A stretch of 64,000 nucleotides of DNA, taken from contig CAXIPT010000002.1 in assembly GCA_964030475.1 (NCBI GenBank), forward strand, positions 17,403,893-17,467,892. The letters are read 5' to 3'. The notes under the pieces were generated by a model. It had not been told where the DNA came from, searched no databases, and saw only the letters and a program-made list of their open reading frames with translations. Source of the DNA: Tethya wilhelma (Eukaryota; Porifera; Demospongiae; Tethyida; Tethyidae). A program made the position numbers and the translations under genes. Positions 21,552-32,545 of the stretch are shown here, one piece after another (within the stretch, counting starts at the first letter, position 1; each line of letters starts with the position of its first letter).

Positions 21552-22189
21552 TGTGTGAGTAATTTCCTACTGGAAGTGTGCCATAACAAAATTTATGATC
21601 AATCTATGACTCACTGAGACAAAAATCCTCAAATATTATTAATAACTAGTACATATATGTTTTTACTGTAAATTAGCATGGTTCCGCTGGCAATTTTTTT
21701 TCCAAAACCGGTTCAGATATAATTTTATTAGATCTATTACCCAACCAGATTTGTTTTCAATGGGTACCCCCATTATATGAGTAACTGGCTTACTTAAAAC
21801 CAAAGGAAGGAGTGATTTAAAACTAAAATACTGTCAAAATTCGAGTTCAGCGTCTAAACTTTACCTATAGTACAACGAAAAATCTTAAAAACTTACCTGA
21901 AAGAGACTGTGTCTATGGTGCCACAAACAATTTGAATCCTTGGCCGGTGCCACGTGCGCAATATAAAAATCCGTACGAATTTTTTTCTATGCAAAATATA
22001 CGGTATCCTATTCAAGTAAAACTTTAACCCCGTATATCTCCCATTCTAGTTGATCAATTGTCGCTGGACAAGTTGCATTAGAAAGTACTATTATTACCTA
22101 GTCGTGTCTAGCAATGAGTTAGAATGGCTACTTAAAAGCAAAAGAGACTAGCAGATTATTTCGAGCAACCTCAATTCTGTTAGGTCCGA

Positions 22190-22382
22190 AATCGCTAATG
22201 GCATTTTGGTCACGTGACTATTATTTGCGAATTTGTGTTTTTAGTGAAATGCCTCGCAAAGGAAAACAATGCTTGATTGCATCAAACCAGATATATTTTT
22301 TCAGTTGACCTATAGTAGGTCTACACAAATAACTAGCAATGACTTCAATTTGCTACTCTTGAAATTTGACGTTGGACACCCC
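22190..22382. mobile_element. Solo terminal repeat of the GGGTGTCCAACG element
   Basis: About 190 bp match the right arm of the element at 39813-40329 (TTGACCTATAGTAGGTCTACAC ... ACGTTGGACACCC). There is no matching left arm nearby, so it is a half element. Confidence 0.75.
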
Positions 22383-22383
22383 A

Positions 22384-24205
22384 CGGGCGTTTTGTCAGTA
22401 TCGATTACGTGCCACTTAGTTTCGCGGGAAATTTCTCATTAATAAATTCATTTCCTGTGGTAATTAGTTCATGTACTTCCTGATAAAGTTACTTAAGTTG
22501 AATGGAATGTAATAAAGGAAGTAAGTGTTGCAGGTCAAATCTTGCCACGTGGCCGTTTACAGAAGGACAAGAGGAAGCGATTGATACAAACGCCATTGTT
22601 TTAGCGTGTGTAAAAAGGAAGATACGATTGATTTGGTACCAGCTTGTTCTAGAGACACTGTTCAGATGCCTTACAGAAAGCTGGTTTGTCCAGGATTGTA
22701 AAGTTTTCTGGAAGGTAAGTGTGCTTGCACTGTATAGTGTAAGGGCTAAGTTAGCGTGATAAAGAATGGTTTTAGACTGCCTATTTTTTTCCCCTGTGAT
22801 AATGCGTCTTGAATATTTCCTATTAATTGTGAATATATTATGCAGATAGTTGTGATGGAACTTAAGAAAGCTAGGTTAATCATTCTCATCAACTGTTTTC
22901 TTCCTTCTCTTAGTGCTTGGGGGTCTAGCAGCTATGTTTGCTGGAGCAGTGTGAAGTTGGTGCTCTTTCAGCATGTACTTCAGCCTCTCAACTCTGTTGG
23001 GAATTCCAGAGTACGTTCTCCCAAGGGCATTGAAGTACTTGTGGATGCTTTCTGCTCCCTGCTCTCCCATTAAACCAAACCCAATATGCCACTCCTTCAA
23101 CCAGGGAGTAACATGCTCCTCTAGCATGTGCATCTTCGGCAGCACTGTTGCTTCTGGACACTTAGCTCGATAGAAGGACATGAACTCCTTGATGTTGCTC
23201 TCTAGATATCAACAATCAACATACGAGTGATGGTAAGCATTTGATTTAATTATGTTAACATAAAATTGTGTGGTGCCAAGATCATACCAAGTTGGTCAAT
23301 NCACAGGCGTTTTGTCAGTATCGATTACGTGCCACTGAGTTTTGCGGGAAATTTCTCATCAATAAATTCATTTCCTGTGGTAATTAGTTCATGTACTTCC
23401 TGATAAAGTTACTTAAGTTGAATGGAATGTAATAAAGGAAGTAAGTGTTGCAGGTCAAATCTTGCCACGTGGCCATTTACAGAAGGACAAGAGGAAGCGA
23501 TTGATACAAACGCCATCATTTTAGTGTGTGTAAAAAGGAAAATACTATTGATTTGGTACCAGCTTGTTCTAGAGACACTCTTCAAATGCCTTACAGAAAG
23601 TTGGTTTGTCCAGGATTGTAAAGTTTTCTGGAAGGTAAGTGTGCTTGCACTGTATCATGTAAGGGTTAATTTAGCGTAATGAAGAATATGGTTTTAGACT
23701 ACCTATTTTTTCACCCTGTGATAATACGTCTTGAATTTTCCCTATTAATTGTGAATATATTATGCAGATAGTTGTGATGGAACTTAAAAAAGCTAGATTA
23801 ATCATTCTCATCTACTGTTTTATTCCTTCTCTTAGTGCTTGGGGGTCTAGCAGCTATGTTTGCTGGAGCAGTGTGAAGTTGGTGCTCGCCTCTCAACTCT
23901 GTTGGGAATTTCAGAGTACGTTCTCCCAAGGGCATTGAAGTACTTGTGGATGCTTTCTGCTCCCTGCTCTCCCATTAAACCAAACCCAATATGCCACTCC
24001 GTCAACCAGGGAGTAACATGCTCCTCTAGCATGTGTATCTTCGGCAGCACTGTTGCTTCTGGACACTTAGCTCGATAGAAGGACATGAACTTTTTGATGT
24101 TGCTCTCTAGATATCAAGAATCAACGTACGAGTGATCGTAAGCATTTGATTTAATTATGTTAACATAAAATTGTTTGGTGCCAGGATCATACCAAGTTGG
24201 TCAAT
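22384..24205. repeat. Tandem duplication of a 920-bp segment around a single N
   Basis: 22384-23300 and 23304-24205 are copies with a period of about 920 bp and a few percent divergence, joined at an N (23301). The second copy lacks about 21 bases inside the coding exon. Either a real tandem duplication or two haplotypes placed end to end would give this pattern. Confidence 0.85.
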
Positions 24206-25140
24206 TTGTGTGCCAGTGACTGTGTTGCCATCATAGATGCTATGACACCTCCTAAACAGAAGCAAGAGCTGTTTGAATTTGATTTGAATTTCCCTTGCCT
24301 TTGGAACAAGTGGTAGACAGTGATTCTGTGCTACTGATAGCACAGAATCACAGAGCGTGTTGATATAGTCAATCTAGAAGAGAGAACAACTTGTAAGTAT
24401 GCTTGTTTGTGTGTGTTCGTGTACCTTCAAGGTTCGATGTACATGATTGCCAATGAATGTTCCAGAATAATAGGCTTGACGGTGAACGTTGAAGGATGCC
24501 AAGTTGTTGTTTAAGTTGACTTCCTTGAATCAGGCACCATAAGCAGCAATGTCAACCTGAAGGTACAATGTCTTTCTACCTTGAGTATCACAAAGCTAGT
24601 TTGTATATACTTACCTGAAGCTCCTGACAAGTCTACACAAGAACTCATAATCTCCACAGACAAACACACAGACTTTCTTGCCTCTGTTTAGAATTCAAAT
24701 TATACCAAAATGGAGGTACATATATTCTGTATTTACCTCCAAGTTTTACTCCGATGTTTTCCTTGTACCGGTCCAAACAGATTCTCAGATTTGTGTACGT
24801 GTCTGGAGCTTCAAAGAGTGCAAAAACACATGTGTTATCAGGTGAATTTGGGTACTCAATGTTAAGGTGCTGGAATCCAAATTTGAATGTACCACCTCCT
24901 TTGTCACCTCCCAACTTCAACCAAATCTCATCTTCTGGAATTGCTCCATTGTGCCAGGTCATGCGGTGAAAACTAATTTTATGAGAATAATGCTAAAAAT
25001 GTATCATTTATATTTAATCCTTTACTTTTTCTCATGATCATCATTCCTGTCAAGCATATCCTTTATTCTTTCCCACAGATCAGGTACATAAGCCATTGCA
25101 GCTGGCTTAATCTCTTCTCCTCCATCCTTATGACTAAATG
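22876..25140 (-). pseudogene. Transposase-like gene with DDE-type motifs, degraded
   Basis: Exon pieces in order on the minus strand: ~25030-25135 (YVPDLWERIKDMLDRND); ~24740-24980 (GGDKGGGTFKFGFQHLN ... PNSPDNTCVFALFEAPDT); ~24615-24690 (KVCVFVCGDYEFLC); ~24435-24565 (VHRQAYYSGTFIGNHVHR, with an in-frame TGA upstream of it); ~24206-24360 (IQIKFKQLLLLFRRCHSIY); and the last exon 22876-23200 (ATVLPKMHMLEEHVTPWL, GFGLMGEQGAESIHKYF). GGD, GDYEFLC and GEQGAE have the spacing of an RNase-H-fold D-D-E triad (inference). The last exon occurs twice: 23847-24110 is frameshifted by a deletion, and 22876-23181 is intact. I recognise the motif set from uncharacterised transposon proteins of marine invertebrates but cannot name the superfamily. 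Confidence 0.55.
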
Positions 25141-25275
25141 AGAAAGGAACTATNCATGAAGCTAGACTTCTGTTTCTATGTACACAACCACTTATACACT
25201 TAATTATCCATTATACATTAAACATGTTTCTGCTTATCACAGCTTATGGTTGAACCCATAATTATGCTAAACCAC

Positions 25276-25312
25276 AGCATAGATAATACATACCGTATGT
25301 ATTATCTATGAC
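25276..25312. repeat. Short foldback, CATAGATAATACATAC stem
   Basis: CATAGATAATACATAC and its complement are separated by only about three bases. The same stem start (CATAGATAATA) forms a foldback at 42877-42934, and single copies occur at 47728-47738 and 52752-52762. Confidence 0.75.
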
Positions 25313-25501
25313 CACAGCAATGTCCATGACACGAAGATGCTTAGCATAATAATTATATAGCTGTATTGTGTAACTGACAACAAGGCCAGATACTGTTATA
25401 CACCAGGTGGCCCATGCGTGAATGTGGTAAACAATGAATACTATTACATGAATACTTTTGCATGTGCAAGGGGGTGTGCCTTCTTATATTGAAGTTTCGA
25501 G

Positions 25502-26377
25502 ATGGATTCTGTCAAGTCAGAGGAAGAAGTAAAAACAAACCTCAAACAAACCCAAGAAGAGGAAGGTTTTTTAAAAGCAGAAGATAGAAATCTCACTAAT
25601 CTTCGAGAATTCCTTGAAAATGATGTACAGAGACGAGATCTGGTGAAAGGTCCTGGTTTGTATGACCCCAATCAAACCCAAAATCTCTTTGCGATGAATG
25701 TTGATAGAAATATAGTTATAGGATCAAGGAAAGTATGGGGTACTAGGAAATCAACTACTAATATTGTTGTTAAAGCCAGGCTAGCTAAGTTAGCCGAAAT
25801 TGACCAATCTAAACTTACAGTGAAGAGGAAGAGGAAGAGAAAGTGCAAAGAGATTGCTGGGAAAACCCAATGGTGGTTTGTAGTAAAAGGTAATGAAGAA
25901 GCAATGTTAAGACTAGAGTCAAAAATATCACTACACACTAATTGGAAAATTTGGCCTCTCGCCAACAATGATTCTCATATGAAACCTAGATATAGTTCTA
26001 ATTGGAAGTCTGAGACTCATAACTCACCACATTACAGACCGAAAGATGGATCAAGGAAGATCTGGGGTACAATGAACTGTACTACTGCTACCATTCTTAA
26101 GAACACTCTTGCTAAGCTAACAACAATTGATCAATCTGAAATTTCAGTGAAGAGAAAATACAAGGAGCATGATAAAGCTCAATGCATATGGTGGTTTGTA
26201 GCAAGAGGAGATGAAGAAGTGATGGAAAGACTAGAATCTGAATGGAATGAGGTCCATCAACAAACTGGGTGGAAAATTGAGCCTCTCATGATATACACGT
26301 ACGCTGTAGGTATGTATATTGACAGCAACAGTCACAGAATGCATGTACAACTAGCTGCAGGTATACTGTACTGTTGA
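25502..26377 (+). CDS. DED remnant + two copies of an unnamed W-rich domain
   Basis: A single 291-codon exon. The N-terminus (MDSVKSEEEVKTNLKQTQEE) passes straight into the last two helices of a DED-like fold (GFLKAED ... FLENDVQRRDLVKG). Compared with the relative at 2600-3406, most of the DED has been deleted. Two copies of a ~75-residue domain follow. Copy 1 runs from SRKVWGTRKSTTNIV to QWWFVVKGNEEAMLRLE and NWKIWPL. Copy 2 runs from SRKIWGTMNCTTATIL to WWFVARGDEEVMERLE and TGWKIEPL. The common pattern is W-G-T..TT, an ID-S...VKRK basic stretch, WWFV..G+EE.M.RLE, then WKI.PL. I know no family name for it. Pairing with a DED suggests an apoptosis or immune context (inference). Confidence 0.65.
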   Translation: MDSVKSEEEVKTNLKQTQEEEGFLKAEDRNLTNLREFLENDVQRRDLVKGPGLYDPNQTQNLFAMNVDRNIVIGSRKVWGTRKSTTNIVVKARLAKLAEIDQSKLTVKRKRKRKCKEIAGKTQWWFVVKGNEEAMLRLESKISLHTNWKIWPLANNDSHMKPRYSSNWKSETHNSPHYRPKDGSRKIWGTMNCTTATILKNTLAKLTTIDQSEISVKRKYKEHDKAQCIWWFVARGDEEVMERLESEWNEVHQQTGWKIEPLMIYTYAVGMYIDSNSHRMHVQLAAGILYC

Positions 26378-26670
26378 GTTAGTCTTGTGCCCAGACTCTT
26401 TCACTAATTTTTAATGGGTAGGACAGCTAGGAAGAAGAGGGGGAAGAAGGGAAAGAAAGGGTCTGGTGATAACTTTGCTACTGTACAGATGCAAGACAGT
26501 CTTTGTTTGTGGTTGGCATGTGGGTTATTGCTTGTGCTAACTAGACTATTGCAGAGCAAGGATTTGTATCATTGTAGCATAGCATCTAGTCTAGAAGTAA
26601 TCAGTGGAAAAGTGCAAAATCAGTAAAATTGAGTCAAAAAACATTTTTCTACAATACCATGCCCANATCT

Positions 26671-26700
26671 TCGTCGGCAGCGTCAGATGTGTATAAGAGA
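26671..26700. other. Illumina Nextera transposase adapter left in the assembly
   Basis: Thirty bases identical to the Nextera read-1 adapter: TCGTCGGCAGCGTC followed by the Tn5 mosaic-end core AGATGTGTATAAGAGA. An N lies five bases before it, at 26666. It is an artefact, not biology. On its right it abuts a coding exon without any splice site. Confidence 0.97.
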
Positions 26701-29700
26701 AGTACGCTTGCATGAGCCTTGATGTCTTGCTTTGTACTACTTTCATCACTAGTCTCCTTTGTAAGTGAAGTCGATGCTTCAGTTGGTATAGTATCAGATG
26801 TGCTCGATGATTCAGGTTTCACATCCTGTAAAAGCCGGTGCCATCACATGTTACAATAATTATGGAAATGTATTAACATACCAATGGTTTCTCAGCAATT
26901 TTATCTTTATCTATGGGTATAGTTGGTGGGTCGACTGATGACTCAATCACTGATGGAGGCACTGGTGGTGTACTAGCTGCTGGTTCAACTAGAGGAATAT
27001 TTCCATGTAGCAGGTCCTGCATTATCAAAAGTACAAATTAAATTATACATTACACAACATACTGCAAGACAAAGAAAGATATTCTCACAACAGACTTGCT
27101 TACAGGTGCAGGAAGCTCTCTAATCTTTTTCACTTCTTTCAATATCTCATTTCGTTTGAAGTAACTTGCTACATCTTCTACTCTAATACCCTGAATGAAT
27201 AATACATTATTATGTATTGTAAGGTCCCAATACTGTAAATCTAGAAATTTTAAGCATAAAAAATTCATACATGGGTTATGTTGCAGCATTCAGTGTCAAT
27301 TATTATGTGTACCTGAATCTCAGTGCTTGCACCATAGTGGAGTAGCTTCCTAAATATGTCAAGTTTTCCAGCCTTGGCTGCAAGGAACAGTGCTGACCAC
27401 CCAGTCACCTAGATGCCAGGAAGAAAGCATTAAAATTACCCTGAATCTACAGTCATCAAACTAAACTGTCACCACTCACATTGTGTGTTTGATCAATGTC
27501 CACTCCACCTGTTAGAAGAGCATCCACTGTATCAAGGTGACCTCTGTTGGTGGCAACCATGAGAGGAGAGAGACCCTCCTATAGACAGGGAGTGAATGGA
27601 TGGTACATTTGTAGTACACACACTGTTTGTTAACTTAATGGAGGACAAACATTCCACAACTGCATTGGGAATGAGGGTATAACTCACACACATTCATACC
27701 TTATTGCACACTCTGGTGTCTGATTGGCCTCTCAGGAGTGATGATGCTATTTCACTGTGACCTCTGTAACTAGCCACATGAAGGGCATGCTCATTAGTAT
27801 CCTGTGTGAGTGGAACAATTGATGGGAACATGAGTAAATTGGAGACACCTGGTTGTTGACTCCACTTACAGTCATTCTTAAGTTGGGGTCAGCCTCCCTC
27901 TTGATCAATTCATCAACTGTCTCTTTGTAACCGTGATTGGTAGCAGCCATCAGAGCAGTCCACCCCCTCTATGTGTGTGTGTGTATATCCATGCTATTGT
28001 TGTTTGTTGTTTACACAACACCACCAATGGTATTCAGATAACAGGAGATAGATAATACAACTGTATTCATAAACATGCTCAACAGGTGGCCTGCATGCTA
28101 TCCTACCTCTGCCTGGTGGTTCAAATTTGCTCCCTTCTCATCAAGAAACTTCACCATCTCCACCAGACCTTTATTGCTAGCTCGAATGACGGGTGTCCAG
28201 CCATCCTAAAACACACACAAAAAGTAATAAATATTCATTGTATGCATACATAATGTCTTACTTTTTCTACAAGATTGATATTAGCACCTCTCTCAACCAA
28301 CAGTTTAGCTATTTCAACATGTCCATTATGGAGAGCCCAAGTCAGAGCACTAGGACCATCCTGTGTAACAGAACACACATGTAGACAACACTTTGGACAA
28401 GTCATGCACACAAACACAACCCACTACTACACTACAATCCACCCCAATCAAGTCCTTGTATCTGATCATCAGATAGACTCCACTAGAAGCTCTACAACTA
28501 AGGAAGGTTTCTCTCACTATACCTCAATGTACAAGCAAACCAAAACTTGGTTTCCATACCTTTGTTTGTGCGTCCACATCTGCATTGTGGTCAAGAAGTA
28601 GCTCTACAATGTCCAGGTGTCCTCTCTGACTGGCTATGATAATTGATGTCCACTGGTTGTCCTGAGGAGGTAAACAAATTCACTCAATTATCAGGTTAGG
28701 TTTAGATCTTAATACCTTGGCCCTAATGTTAACATCAGCTCCTTGTTCTATAAGTCGTTTCACAATCTTAACGTTGCCATTGTCACAAGCCCACATTATA
28801 GGAGCCCAACCATGCTATAATAAGTTTGCATGTACATGATCGTCATGACTACACATGAATATAAACAAAAATATATACTCCAGTCATACAAAACAATAAT
28901 TACCTTATCTGATTCCCTCATGTTGACATTAACCCCTTCTTGCTCCAGAATAAACATCGCTGCACCAATATTATTACTTCTACAGGCTCCTACAAGATCC
29001 TAACATTGAGTACATTGGGTTGTCAAACTAATCTCAATGATATATAAATCAATATGGAGAACATACCAGTCTCTTTTTCTGTATCCACTGGCCCACTTGT
29101 TGGAAGGCACTCTACAGAATGACAACCAAATCAATGTCTATGGTCAAATTCAAATTCCCATAAATTATCTTTCTAACCTTCGCTAATTCAAAAATTCCTT
29201 TCTTTGATGTCTTTTCTTCTGGTTGATCAGTAGGCTGAGCCTGATAGATGTAGTCATCGTTGATTTTGATCCATAAAATATTGAAGTGCTTAAAACGTGC
29301 AATGTATATCTCTGTTTTCTCTCGCACTACATCTGATTTTATTGATGGTATAAGCCACACTACCATCACACAACCACCTTGGATAGAATCCAACACTGCA
29401 TCTTTACGGGGCAGATCTAAGTGATCCAATGATTCCCAGATATCATCAATAAACTTCAATTTTTTGCCCTTTGCATCCTTTAGCTTTAATTTCAATTCAT
29501 CATGATCTCTGCGTAGAGGACTGTCTTGATATTTGATGAAGGCACCACTGGCAAGACACTCTGCAATCTTTATACTAGTCAAATAACGAGAGAGCAGGGA
29601 TTTGTGATCAGCAAACTGGGATTCTAATTCAACATCTCTATTACCAAATTCTTTAAAAATTTGCTGAAGCAAAAAATAATTCCAGGAATTCCAAATACTG

Positions 29701-30407
29701 CACATCTTCAATGTTAGGTAGTTGAATACTTTTGTAACACTACTAGCTTCCTGTTCAGGGAAATCAATGTTTACTTTAAGAATATTGACAATGAATGCTG
29801 AGAGTTGCTGGACTCTGACTTCTTTCTGTTCAAGTTGTGAGGCTACTTTCCTACAGAGAGCTGCAAAACTTGCCTCTACCTCATAAAGACTTTGTTTCCA
29901 TACCACTTCTGCTTTCTCTATTTAAGTTATAAAACCAAATTAAATGAAATTTAACAATAATATTATTTGGATGAAATATAATTATTTACCTGACTGTTCA
30001 GTCTTGTTTGGGGGGAATTTTGGGAATGGTTGTTGAATTTCTAATGACAATGGAGACATGGGAGAGGAAGGGGTGGAGGAAATGCTAGGTGTAGATGACA
30101 TTGCTGATCCTCTCCTATGGATATACTTTTTCTCAATTTTATCAGCAATTACATTCTGTGCAAGATCTTCTTTCCTAAGTGCATTAACTAGTTTTGTCCA
30201 TGTAGCTGTAGACCCATCATAGCTTATCCATTCTATCACCATTTCATCTCGACAATCTTCAACAGTCAAGTTGTCCCTTTTGATTGTGCGAAGTGTGTTG
30301 ATTGGTACACCTAAATGATAACCAAGTGCTTTCCACCTGACAACTCCCGCAATTGACTCTATTACATTTGATACATTGAAATCCAGACTATCATCATTCG
30401 CCATCAT
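26701..30407 (-). CDS. Death domain-unnamed module-ankyrin protein, 3' end cut by adapter
   Basis: The first exon (~29985-30407, MMANDDSLDFNVSNVI) is a Death domain: VVRWKALGYHLGVP, then EWISYDGSTATWTKLVNAL, followed by a Ser/Pro tail (SSTPSSPMSPLSLEI). Exon ~29180-29925 is the module (IWNSWNYFLLQQIFKEF; LPRKDAVLDSIQGGCVMVVW; ILWIKINDDYIYQ). A short exon precedes ankyrin exons at about 28905-29000, 28715-28815, 28560-28665, 28262-28362, 28105-28205, 27870-27970, 27700-27800, 27480-27580 and 27310-27410, then Pro/Ser/Thr-rich exons (to 26701). The last exon (PESSSTSDTIPTEASTSL) ends at the Nextera adapter, so the true C-terminus is missing. The exon order matches the 4684-9309 gene, making them tandem-duplication paralogues. 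It is a likely cytosolic death-fold scaffold. Confidence 0.85.
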
Positions 30408-30765
30408 AACTTCATAGCTACTAGACTGTAGGCTGACATAGATATTTAAAATGAAAAATTATGTTGATAATTTCGATTATATGTGTTAGAGGAAAACTCA
30501 CTTCAATGTCAAAACAGTTTGTAAAGTTTACACAGGCACACAATAGCAGCACAGGGAGTCTTGGACGTCTTCCAACTGCAAATAAAAAGGCGGGGCAGAT
30601 GTGCTTCAAATAACAAGGGTCAAGGTTCACAACCTTTGGATTTGAACCCTACCGATCAGCATGCATAAGTTTTATACTTCAATTCTTGGTCAAAAAATTG
30701 TTAGCCATTGAAACGTGCCAAGCATAATATGCATGTACGTCACAATCAACACATAATTTAAATGT

Positions 30766-31912
30766 TCATTTGGCTTTCTTCGACTTGAGTTTCTTCAAGT
30801 AGAACTCGAGCTCCTTCCCTTCCAAGATGTACCCATCACAGCGGCCACTCTGACCAGGTCTAGAGGCAACACAAGCTAGGAGACAAAAGGACAAGAGTCA
30901 ATCATTTAGATGTCACTGCACGTTAAATTAGAGCATACTCACCATATAATCTTCCAGTTAGAAACTGCTCCTCTACATGAGGGTCTACTTTTGATGTTGA
31001 TTTTCTGCCAGCTACTTTACGTTGTACGTGATTTGATCTCTTCTTGTTTACGGGATCATCATCAGAGGGCTCTTGCTACAGACGTTAGGTTAAACATCAA
31101 CCAGTAAAACTTTATTAATTTTAAGAAACATATGTCAATACTATAATCCCATGACTTACGTCTTTCTTCGTCTTCTTGCGGCCAATTGGCAGAGCATAGT
31201 GAGACTCATACCTAGATCAGCACAATACAGGTTACAGCACATATTTCACTCAAATAGGTTCTATCATAACTCACCACTGTCTGAAGGGAGTACAGTCAAC
31301 CTGGATAATGCAGTTCTTGACAAGTGTTTTGGTTCGAACCAACTCGTTGTTGCTGGCATTATAGACCACATCCAACACACGACACTTGCGTGTCTGGGCT
31401 AGTGTATGAATGAAGTTCACCTAAACATATGCATACCATAGGAGAGGTACATTACGTCATACCTTCAGAACCCCAGGAGAAGTTTCCACTGTCAAGACGC
31501 ATTGCACGGTACTTTTTGTTACCACCACGTGTTCTCACAAGATGTATACGCTTTTGACCAATCTGAATGTAGACACATCAACTCTAATTAATGCCCACTA
31601 CACGTGTATCAAGGAGGCCATGCTGCTGATATTCATCACAATACCTTAGTACTAGCTGGAGGACGACCAAGTTCAAACTTTCTCTTCTTCCTGAGAGGTG
31701 CCTTCTTCCCTCCAGTGGACCTCCGCTTGTGCCAACTGTCCCGTGAAATGCCTGCACAGTTAGCAACACATTGACACACACATAACAGATTTGATCCGTG
31801 CACAGTAAAATAATGCCTAATCTTTACATTATCAATATACAATAGCTGCCAGTAACATTTATCAAGCAGAGGATTAAAGCAGGTTTACTTAGCTATACTA
31901 CAACTCACCCAT
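30766..31912 (-). CDS. RPS8: 40S ribosomal protein eS8
   Basis: Seven exons with GT..AG introns. Exon 1 is only MG (31909-31912). Then about 31646-31752 ([16 protein letters not shown]), 31465-31563 ([28 protein letters not shown]), 31275-31421 ([19 protein letters not shown]), about 31160-31211 ([13 protein letters not shown]), about 31000-31079 ([12 protein letters not shown] ... LEEQF-like end) and 30766-30880 ([20 protein letters not shown]), with the stop at 30766. The sequence follows animal eS8 throughout. The protein binds 18S rRNA in the small subunit. The gene looks intact, with an NRF-1 palindrome and a pyrimidine-rich start region just upstream. I saw no convincing box C/D snoRNA in its introns, although RPS8 hosts some in vertebrates. 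Confidence 0.97.
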
Positions 31913-31924
31913 ATTGACGGACTG

Positions 31925-31960
31925 TGTGTAAGAAAGAAAGATTAGTGCGCATGCGCACCC
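31925..31960 (-). promoter_or_regulatory. RPS8 core promoter: NRF-1 palindrome and TOP/TCT-type start
   Basis: TGCGCATGCGCA at 31946-31957 matches the NRF-1 site. On the minus strand it is followed by the pyrimidine tract CTTTCTTTCTTAC (about 31927-31939), as in TCT/TOP initiators of ribosomal protein genes, about 20 bases before the start codon. Confidence 0.6.
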
Positions 31961-32440
31961 ATATGCACGTGGTGGTAGTGGTGCACTATTTGGAAAGCAT
32001 TTATATACTTGCTTGGGGAAGGCTAAAATCATGTTGGCCCTGACTTTACACTAAAAGCTTGTATTCAGGCAAATTGAGCTGATGGTTATGAAGTAAGAAA
32101 GGCTGAAGGAGTCTTTGAATGATAGCAGTTCAATGAGAAGAAAGAAGTTCTCCTGAAAAACTAGTGGTCACTGATCTCCTGTCATCATGGTACTCCATTT
32201 CAAAGGACTGAAAATGGGAGAAATATACTTTATTCTGAACAAATTATTAAGATCAGTGCCAAAGTTTTCGAGTTTTGCCAAGCACTGTGACTTGAGATTG
32301 ATGCCAGTGCTTATCAATACTTAAGTTTGCAAGACCTGAGTATATAAATGAATTTGTCAAACTGAACTGCTGAATCACTATTATTTTTTGTACTATACCA
32401 TGCTTTGAAACAGAATTTTTGAGCAATTATATCAAAGAAT
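31961..32440. other. Upstream flank of RPS8, no gene seen
   Basis: AT-rich, no coding frame with splice context, no repeat recognised. Confidence 0.4.
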
Positions 32441-32442
32441 GA

Positions 32443-32545
32443 AATGTGTCAACCAAAAAGAAAAAAAAGGTGAGGTCATACTATGACAGCAGTGTGTGTG
32501 AGAGTAACCTGAGCTCTAGCCTGTTTCAGTTCTTCACTCTTGAAN
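32443..32545 (-). pseudogene. Duplicated 3' end of LTV1, ending at an N
   Basis: The sequence tracks 45500-45640 (terminal exon and 3' flank of LTV1): CAGTGTGTGTGAGAG, then GAGTAAC.TGAGCTCT.GCCTGTTT, TTCTTCACTCTTGAA. The match stops exactly at the single N at 32545. Only the tail of the last coding exon is present. Confidence 0.75.

Larger units (their letters stand above)
19263..22150. mobile_element. Long CAGKGGCGTAGCC-type transposon, left end and body
   Basis: The first 82 bp (CAGTGGCGTAGCCAGG, then the GGTGCATTTGCACC hairpin) match the MITE at 5208 and then diverge. The body carries two minus-strand ORFs (19685-20668 and 20658-21551), so this looks like a longer family member from which the MITE was derived. 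The right terminal repeat is not found downstream; a matching right end, bearing the partner target duplication, is at 4036-4255. The right limit given here is only approximate. Confidence 0.6.

Noticed and set aside
22502..22759. Plus-strand frame MECNKGSKCC..., repeated at 23422-23679
   Set aside because: It recurs only because the 920-bp segment is duplicated; it ends at a GTAAGT, but no partner exon or known protein supports it.
30766..31912. Box C/D snoRNAs expected in RPS8 introns
   Set aside because: I found no intron with paired C (RTGATGA) and D (CTGA) boxes at suitable spacing.
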